From Acidimicrobiales bacterium (GTDB lineage Bacteria; Actinomycetota; Acidimicrobiia; Acidimicrobiales; Poriferisodaliceae): a stretch of 12,422 bases of DNA. Position 1 is the stretch's first letter. Each line of letters starts with the position of its first letter. Under the pieces are notes generated by a model. That model saw only the letters and a program-made list of their open reading frames with translations, was not told the DNA's origin and did no database searches. The translations under genes were made by a program, and so were the position numbers. This document shows positions 5,764-12,422 of the stretch, in pieces. The stretch covers positions 2,025 through 14,446 of the forward strand of contig JAHDHM010000050.1 in NCBI GenBank assembly GCA_020631315.1, given 5' to 3'.

Positions 5764-7329
5764 CTAGTTGATGCCCTTGTCGTGGCCTTCCCAATACGGG
5801 GCACGCAGGTCACGCTTGAGCACCTTCATGGCGCCCGACAGCGGCAGCGGCTCGGCACGGAAGTCGACGCCCTTCGGCACCTTGTAGCCGGCGATCGACT
5901 GGCGTGCGTGCTCGATGATCTCCTCGGCGGTGACCTCGGCGCCCTCGTTCGGGACGACGATGGCGTGCACCTGCTCGCCCCACATCTCGTGCGGGATGCC
6001 GATGACGGCGACCTGGGCGACCGCGGGGTGGGTCGAGATCGCGTTCTCGACCTCGGCCGAGTACACGTTCTCGCCACCCGAGATGATCATGTCCTTCACG
6101 CGATCGACGAGGAACAGGTAGCCCTCCTCGTCGAGATAGCCCGCGTCGCCGGTGTGGTACCAGCCGTCCTGGAACACCTCGGCCGTGGCCTCGGGCTTGT
6201 TCCAGTACTCGGTCATGAAGTTGCCGGCCTTGGCGCAGACCTCGCCGATCTCACCCTGCGGGAGGATGTTGCCGTCCTCGTCCTGGATGGAGAGCTCGAC
6301 GCCGAGCACCGGCTGGCCGACCGAGCGCAGACGCGGGTTGCCCGCCACGTGATCCTCGGGCGACAGGAAGGTGAGCACGGCCGAGGCCTCGGTCATGCCG
6401 TAGCCCTGGGTGAGCTCGACGTTCGGCAGGTCCACGAGGAGCTTGTCGAGGATGGCGGCCGGCATCGGCGACGCGCCGTAGGTGAGGGTCTCGAGCGTGG
6501 CCAGCTTCTCCGGCGAGTAGTCCGGGTGGGCGATGGTCATGCCGATCATGGTCGGGACCATGACGGTCTGGGTGACGCTCTCGGCCTGGCACAGGGCCAG
6601 CACGCCGGCCGGGTCGAACAACGGGATGAAGACGGTCTTGGCGCCGCTGATGACCATGCCGAGGATGCCGACCATCGACGCCGCATGGAACATCGGTGTC
6701 TGCATCAGGTAGATGGCGTCCTTGCGAAGGCCGCCGAGCGCGATGCCCGAGTGGTAGATGTTCAGCATCTCGGCGCGCTGGTCGAGCAGCACGCCCTTGG
6801 GCAGGCCGGTGGTGCCGCCGGTGTACATGAGGACGACCGGCGAGTCCTCCTCGGGCTCGGCCGGGCGGGTCGGCGTGGCCGCAGCCAGCAGGTCCTCGTA
6901 CTTGTCGGTGTGGGGGACGTCGCCGTCGCCGATGAGCACCACGTGGCGCAGGGGGCTGTCCTCCTGCTGGGTGATCGCCGCGTCGATGAGCGGGGCGAAG
7001 AACGCGTCGACGAACACGACCTCGCAGCCCGAGTCACGGACGATGTAGTCGAGTTCGGCGCCGGCGAGGCGCAGGTTCAGCGGATTGATGACTCCGGCCC
7101 CGAGGAAGGCTGCGTGGTACAGCTCCTCGTACTGATGACCGTTGAGCGCCATGACGGCGAAGCGGTCGGTCGGGCCGACGCCGAGCGACGACAGCGCGTC
7201 GCACAGGCGAAGGACGCGGTCAGCGTGCTCCTTCATCGTGGCCCGGTACGCGCCGGAAACCATCACTTCGCGGTCACCGAACTTGTCGATGGCCGGGTAG
7301 AAGAGGCGGGAGTAGACGAGTTCCTTCAT
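5764..7329 (-). CDS. acyl-CoA ligase/synthetase (ANL superfamily, FadD-like)
   Basis: A 521-residue AMP-forming ligase that activates a carboxylic acid via an acyl-adenylate and transfers it to CoA. The motifs are complete: phosphate-binding YTGGTTGLPKG (169-179), the A5 motif QGYGMTE (308-314), YHTGD (391-395) with the ATP-binding Asp395, the hinge Asp409-Arg410 and SGGENVYSAEVE (417-428). The C-terminal LPLSGAMKVLKRDLR (495-509) holds the catalytic-type lysine Lys502, with Met in place of the usual Gly before it. The substrate cannot be read; fatty or aromatic acids are the common choices. The ATG at 7329 is preferred over a longer ORF because conserved sequence begins there. AGGA (7338-7341) is 8 nt upstream and overlaps TAGGAT (7337-7342), so the gene may be leaderless or not. 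A strong hairpin follows it, and an operator-like repeat precedes it. Confidence 0.93.
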   Translation of the reverse strand: MKELVYSRLFYPAIDKFGDREVMVSGAYRATMKEHADRVLRLCDALSSLGVGPTDRFAVMALNGHQYEELYHAAFLGAGVINPLNLRLAGAELDYIVRDSGCEVVFVDAFFAPLIDAAITQQEDSPLRHVVLIGDGDVPHTDKYEDLLAAATPTRPAEPEEDSPVVLMYTGGTTGLPKGVLLDQRAEMLNIYHSGIALGGLRKDAIYLMQTPMFHAASMVGILGMVISGAKTVFIPLFDPAGVLALCQAESVTQTVMVPTMIGMTIAHPDYSPEKLATLETLTYGASPMPAAILDKLLVDLPNVELTQGYGMTEASAVLTFLSPEDHVAGNPRLRSVGQPVLGVELSIQDEDGNILPQGEIGEVCAKAGNFMTEYWNKPEATAEVFQDGWYHTGDAGYLDEEGYLFLVDRVKDMIISGGENVYSAEVENAISTHPAVAQVAVIGIPHEMWGEQVHAIVVPNEGAEVTAEEIIEHARQSIAGYKVPKGVDFRAEPLPLSGAMKVLKRDLRAPYWEGHDKGIN

Positions 7330-7336
7330 GCCGCAG

Positions 7337-7342
7337 ATCCTA
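7337..7342 (-). promoter_or_regulatory. possible -10 element for the acyl-CoA ligase gene
   Basis: TAGGAT on the minus strand matches TANNNT and stands 7 nt before the ATG. The same bases contain AGGA, which could act as a Shine-Dalgarno, so the two readings compete. A weak TGTGAC lies 15 nt further upstream, inside the inverted repeat. Confidence 0.35.
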
Positions 7343-7357
7343 CGGCAGGAGACGATG

Positions 7358-7407
7358 GTCACACCCTCCCGAGTAGGTCGGACGGTGGGTGTGCCAATGG
7401 GTGTGAC
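7358..7407. promoter_or_regulatory. operator-like inverted repeat upstream of the acyl-CoA ligase gene
   Basis: A perfect 9-bp inverted repeat, GTCACACCC (7358-7366) and GGGTGTGAC (7399-7407), has a 32-nt spacer. A further GGGTGTG (7387-7393) lies 12 nt before the one at 7399. The three related half-sites fill most of the 90-nt spacer between the patatin-like and ligase genes, just upstream of the possible -10. There is no T-run, so a terminator is less likely than a regulator site. The regulator is not identifiable here. Confidence 0.45.
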
Positions 7408-7419
7408 GCCGAGGGTCCC

Positions 7420-8337
7420 TCAGAAGAGGCCGATGTTCAGCGGCTCGGCGACATCGGGATCGAGTGCTCGCACTCCGGGTTCGACCGATGCCGGTCCGGC
7501 GACGTCCTCGTCCGGCTGCCCGATCGGAGCGTCGAGGTCGAGCGTCGACAGCCACGCCTCGGCGGTCGAGCGACCGGCCTCGATCAGTTCTGCGCCGTGG
7601 GCGAAGTCGAGCGCACCGACATCGACCGGACACGGCGGCGGGATGACACGCAGGTCGACGGTGTCACGGAAGCGCTCGACGTCGCGAGCCAGGCGCCGGT
7701 TCACGAGCAGCGACACCGCGTGCAGCGCCATACCCAGTGCCGACGACGGTGCCCGGGTCGTGCCGCAGGCGAATGCGTTCGGGATGACCCAGACGCGGTC
7801 AGCACCCAGCTGGATGGTGTGGGTCAGCGGCGTGTTGTTGACCGTGCCGCCGTCCAGGTACAGCGAGCCGTCGATCTCGACCGGCGGCAGGACACCGGGG
7901 ATCGACGCCGACGCGACGACCGCATCGAGCACCGGGCCGCTCGAGAACCGGTGGTCCTTGCCTTCGAGCACGTCGGCGGCGATGACGTGGAACTCGATCT
8001 CGGCGTCCTCGATCCGGCGGAACGGGACGTTGCGCGAGATCATCCGACGCAGCGGATCCGACGACACGAAGTGATCGGCGCGTCCGGTCAGCCCCTTGGC
8101 CACGCGCCACCACGACACCGGGAAGACGGTGGAACGCTGCAGCTCTCGCCACACGGCAGCGAGCCCGTCGAGGTCGTCGTAGCCGCCTGGCTTCGCCACC
8201 CAGGCGCCGTTGATGGCGCCGGCCGACGTCCCCACGACCAGGTCGGGACGGATGCCGTGCCCGTGCAGGGCCTGCAGCATGCCGACCTGCACCGCGCCGA
8301 GCGCGGCTCCACCGGAGAGAACGAAGGCGGTGCGCAC
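7420..8337 (-). CDS. patatin-like phospholipase family protein
   Basis: A 305-residue patatin-fold hydrolase expected to cleave acyl ester bonds in lipids with a Ser-Asp dyad. The oxyanion motif is SGGAALG (8-14, with Ala where the usual motif has a third Gly). The nucleophile elbow is Gly36-Thr-Ser38-Ala-Gly40, and the catalytic Asp162 is in LYLDGG (159-164). No signal peptide or membrane segment is seen, so it is probably cytosolic or peripherally attached. The C-terminal 70 or so residues are Asp/Pro-rich and less conserved in appearance. The start is GTG at 8337, which begins at the first beta strand (RTAFVLSGG); a longer in-frame reading would overlap the upstream gene by about 190 nt with low-complexity Ser/Thr sequence. 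It follows the upstream gene by 7 nt, so the two probably form an operon. Only a weak GGG precedes the start. Confidence 0.9.
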   Translation of the reverse strand: MRTAFVLSGGAALGAVQVGMLQALHGHGIRPDLVVGTSAGAINGAWVAKPGGYDDLDGLAAVWRELQRSTVFPVSWWRVAKGLTGRADHFVSSDPLRRMISRNVPFRRIEDAEIEFHVIAADVLEGKDHRFSSGPVLDAVVASASIPGVLPPVEIDGSLYLDGGTVNNTPLTHTIQLGADRVWVIPNAFACGTTRAPSSALGMALHAVSLLVNRRLARDVERFRDTVDLRVIPPPCPVDVGALDFAHGAELIEAGRSTAEAWLSTLDLDAPIGQPDEDVAGPASVEPGVRALDPDVAEPLNIGLF

Positions 8338-8344
8338 GGCCCGG

Positions 8345-9301
8345 TCAGACGTCCGCGAGGAGCTGGCGGCCGTGGCGGTAGAACTCGAGCGCTGCGGCCC
8401 GCTGGTCGTCGGCGTCGATGAACGACGACAGGGGCTTCGCTGCGAAGCCGTTGGTCCAGAAGTCGTTCGCCGGCTGGTCGGCGCCGTACCAGGGGCCGAC
8501 GTAGAGGTAGGGCTCGTCGATGTGCACGTCACCGGGCGAGGCGCCGTAGCTGGCCCGCCGCTTCTCGGCGTCGCTCAGCATCTCGAACGCCGGGTCGAAG
8601 TGTTCGGGCCACAGCTGGATGCGGCTGACATCGGACGACTCAGGGTCGTGACGGAGCTCCTCGAGCACCGATGTGGCGAAGCCGTACCACTCCCCCAGCC
8701 ACGCCGATGCGGCAGGGTCGACGTTCAGCGGTGCGTCGAGATCACCCGGCTCGGGGATGTCGAACTGCGACGCCCACTCGACGTCGGGCGTGCTGCCGAG
8801 TGCGGCGGCGACCTCGTTGAGCGTGGTCAGCGGCACGGCTCGAACCGTGTCACCTTGCTGGACCACGAGGTCGGTTCCCTCGATCCGCAGCTGCTCGTCA
8901 GCGCCGAAGAACGGTGTGCCGAATCCCCCGAGTGTCCAACGCAGGGCGATCTTCTCGTTGACCCGCCGGCGGGCGGGTGACATCACGTAGGCAGCGACCC
9001 GGTGGAGGGCGAGGCGCGTGTCGGCGAGCGTCGCCGGCGGCGCGCTGAGTCGGCGTGTCGGGGTGAGCCAACGTGCGTCCGCGAACTCGGCCAGCGCGGC
9101 GTCTGCGGCGACGACCTCGGCCCAGGTCGTGTCGGCGTTGGCGACCGGCGAGACGGTCGCTCCTTCGGTGGCGACCTCGGTCGGATCGTCGGCGAAGAAC
9201 TCGTCCATGACCGCGGGCGGCGACGGTTCGAGCACCCGCGCGGCCATGCCGTCACCGAGCAGTGCCTCGGCCTCTCCTCGAGCGTTGCGTACTTCAGCCA
9301 T
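8345..9301 (-). CDS. uncharacterised conserved actinobacterial protein
   Basis: A 318-residue protein with no function I can name. The C-terminal half resembles a hypothetical-protein family common in actinobacteria, marked by QLWPEHFD (229-236), ASYGASPGD (250-258), EPYLYVGPW (263-271) and a final helix ALEFYRHGRQLL (304-315). The middle (110-170) looks mostly beta-rich. The N-terminal 60 residues are acidic and low in complexity. No signal peptide, membrane segment, nucleotide loop or cysteine motif is visible; the protein seems soluble. The ATG at 9301 is supported by GGAG (9311-9314) 9 nt upstream; a longer reading adds 20 basic residues without support. It is probably cotranscribed with the patatin-like gene. 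Its 169-nt upstream region contains the palindrome at 9410-9453 and otherwise nothing recognised. Confidence 0.8.
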   Translation of the reverse strand: MAEVRNARGEAEALLGDGMAARVLEPSPPAVMDEFFADDPTEVATEGATVSPVANADTTWAEVVAADAALAEFADARWLTPTRRLSAPPATLADTRLALHRVAAYVMSPARRRVNEKIALRWTLGGFGTPFFGADEQLRIEGTDLVVQQGDTVRAVPLTTLNEVAAALGSTPDVEWASQFDIPEPGDLDAPLNVDPAASAWLGEWYGFATSVLEELRHDPESSDVSRIQLWPEHFDPAFEMLSDAEKRRASYGASPGDVHIDEPYLYVGPWYGADQPANDFWTNGFAAKPLSSFIDADDQRAAALEFYRHGRQLLADV

Positions 9302-9409
9302 GTCTCTCGTCTCCGGTGTGCGGTGTCGCTGCGTTGCGGTGCCACGGCGCAGCGGTGTCACGACGACAACCCGAGAACGTACCGACTTGCTTCCGCCGCG
9401 CTGTTGCTT

Positions 9410-9453
9410 CTGTCTGTCCCAGCCGTTGCCAGAGCAACGCTGGAGACAGACAG
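9410..9453. repeat. 44-nt bulged palindromic element, copy 1
   Basis: Outer stem CTGTCTGTC/GACAGACAG (9 bp), middle stem CCAG/CTGG (4 bp) and inner stem CGTTGC/GCAACG (6 bp) close on the tetraloop CAGA. One base is bulged on each side, C9423 and A9444. The same architecture recurs at 12376-12419. It lies 17 nt past the leuS stop and 108 nt before the next gene. There is no T-run on either strand, so it is not a standard intrinsic terminator. Confidence 0.8.
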
Positions 9454-9470
9454 TTCGCCGGCGCGCAGGG

Positions 9471-12332
<2,862 letters not shown>

Positions 12333-12339
12333 CCCAGAG

Positions 12340-12345
12340 AGGCTA
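12340..12345 (-). promoter_or_regulatory. possible -10 element for leuS (leaderless)
   Basis: TAGCCT on the minus strand fits TANNNT and lies 7 nt before the ATG, with no Shine-Dalgarno in between. No T-box or other leader fits in the 43 nt left before the palindrome. No clear -35 is seen. If correct, the palindrome at 12376-12419 is upstream of the transcript. Confidence 0.4.
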
Positions 12346-12375
12346 GGACCTCGTCACGCTGCCCGAGTGCCCTTT

Positions 12376-12419
12376 CTGTCTGTCGCAGGCGTTGCCCTGG
12401 CAACGCTGCAGACAGACAG
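12376..12419. repeat. 44-nt bulged palindromic element, copy 2
   Basis: Same length and orientation as copy 1: stems CTGTCTGTC/GACAGACAG, GCAG/CTGC and CGTTGC/GCAACG, tetraloop CCTG, with bulges G12389 and A12410. It matches copy 1 at 38 of 44 positions. The differences fall in the loop, in the left bulge and in one pair that swaps C-G for G-C. It lies 43 nt upstream of leuS, and the window ends 3 nt beyond it. Confidence 0.8.
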
Positions 12420-12422
12420 TTC

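Noticed and set aside
5179..8421. A 1080-codon open frame on the plus strand
   Set aside because: It runs antisense to hrcA, the ligase and the patatin-like gene, which all have clear family motifs. Its translation is rich in Arg, Asp, Val and Gly with no recognisable domain, as expected for a shadow frame in GC-rich DNA.
9302..9470. A riboswitch or small RNA gene in the spacer after leuS
   Set aside because: Apart from the 44-nt palindrome, no known riboswitch core or promoter-terminator pair could be recognised.
12354..12366. A BldD half-site (TCACGCTG) upstream of leuS
   Set aside because: The left half fits but the right half fails at two key bases; 7 of 9 is not enough without genome-wide support.

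Overview
All nine protein-coding genes lie on the minus strand, so transcription runs from right to left. The DNA is GC-rich. A BldD-type regulator, a 953-residue LeuRS of the long actinobacterial type and a linked hrcA-dnaJ-rsmE block all point to an actinomycete (Actinomycetota). The gene set fits a deep lineage such as Acidimicrobiia, but that is inference. No tRNA, rRNA, CRISPR array or transposase gene was seen, and no stretch above 300 bases lacks a gene.

In transcription order, leuS (12332-9471) comes first. It is followed by an uncharacterised conserved actinobacterial protein (9301-8345) and, 7 nt later, a patatin-like hydrolase (8337-7420). Next is an acyl-CoA ligase/synthetase (7329-5764), which has its own promoter-like region and a strong terminator hairpin behind it. 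The heat-shock and ribosome block follows: hrcA (5667-4666), dnaJ (4514-3393) and rsmE (3391-2660), with dnaJ and rsmE separated by one base. A BldD-like c-di-GMP-dependent regulator (2563-2051) comes next. The left part holds hemW (1894-776), whose stop codon overlaps the start of a short crotonase-fold protein (779-102).

Most of the genes are housekeeping. The interest lies in the regulator and the intergenic DNA. (1) The BldD homologue keeps the RxD-X8-RxxD c-di-GMP signature, and a perfect copy of the Streptomyces BldD box sits about 100 bp upstream of its start, over the rsmE stop codon, suggesting autoregulation. (2) Two 44-nt bulged palindromes lie on either side of leuS. They keep the same two bulges and show a compensatory base-pair swap, so they look like a dispersed structured repeat. 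(3) hrcA, leuS, the acyl-CoA ligase and probably hemW have a -10-like hexamer 6-7 nt before the start codon, the arrangement expected for leaderless mRNAs. (4) Two imperfect 54-bp repeats exactly 100 bp apart lie before hemW, and the nearer one appears to encode the HemW N-terminus.

The evidence is motif reading by eye. No database search, alignment or folding was run.
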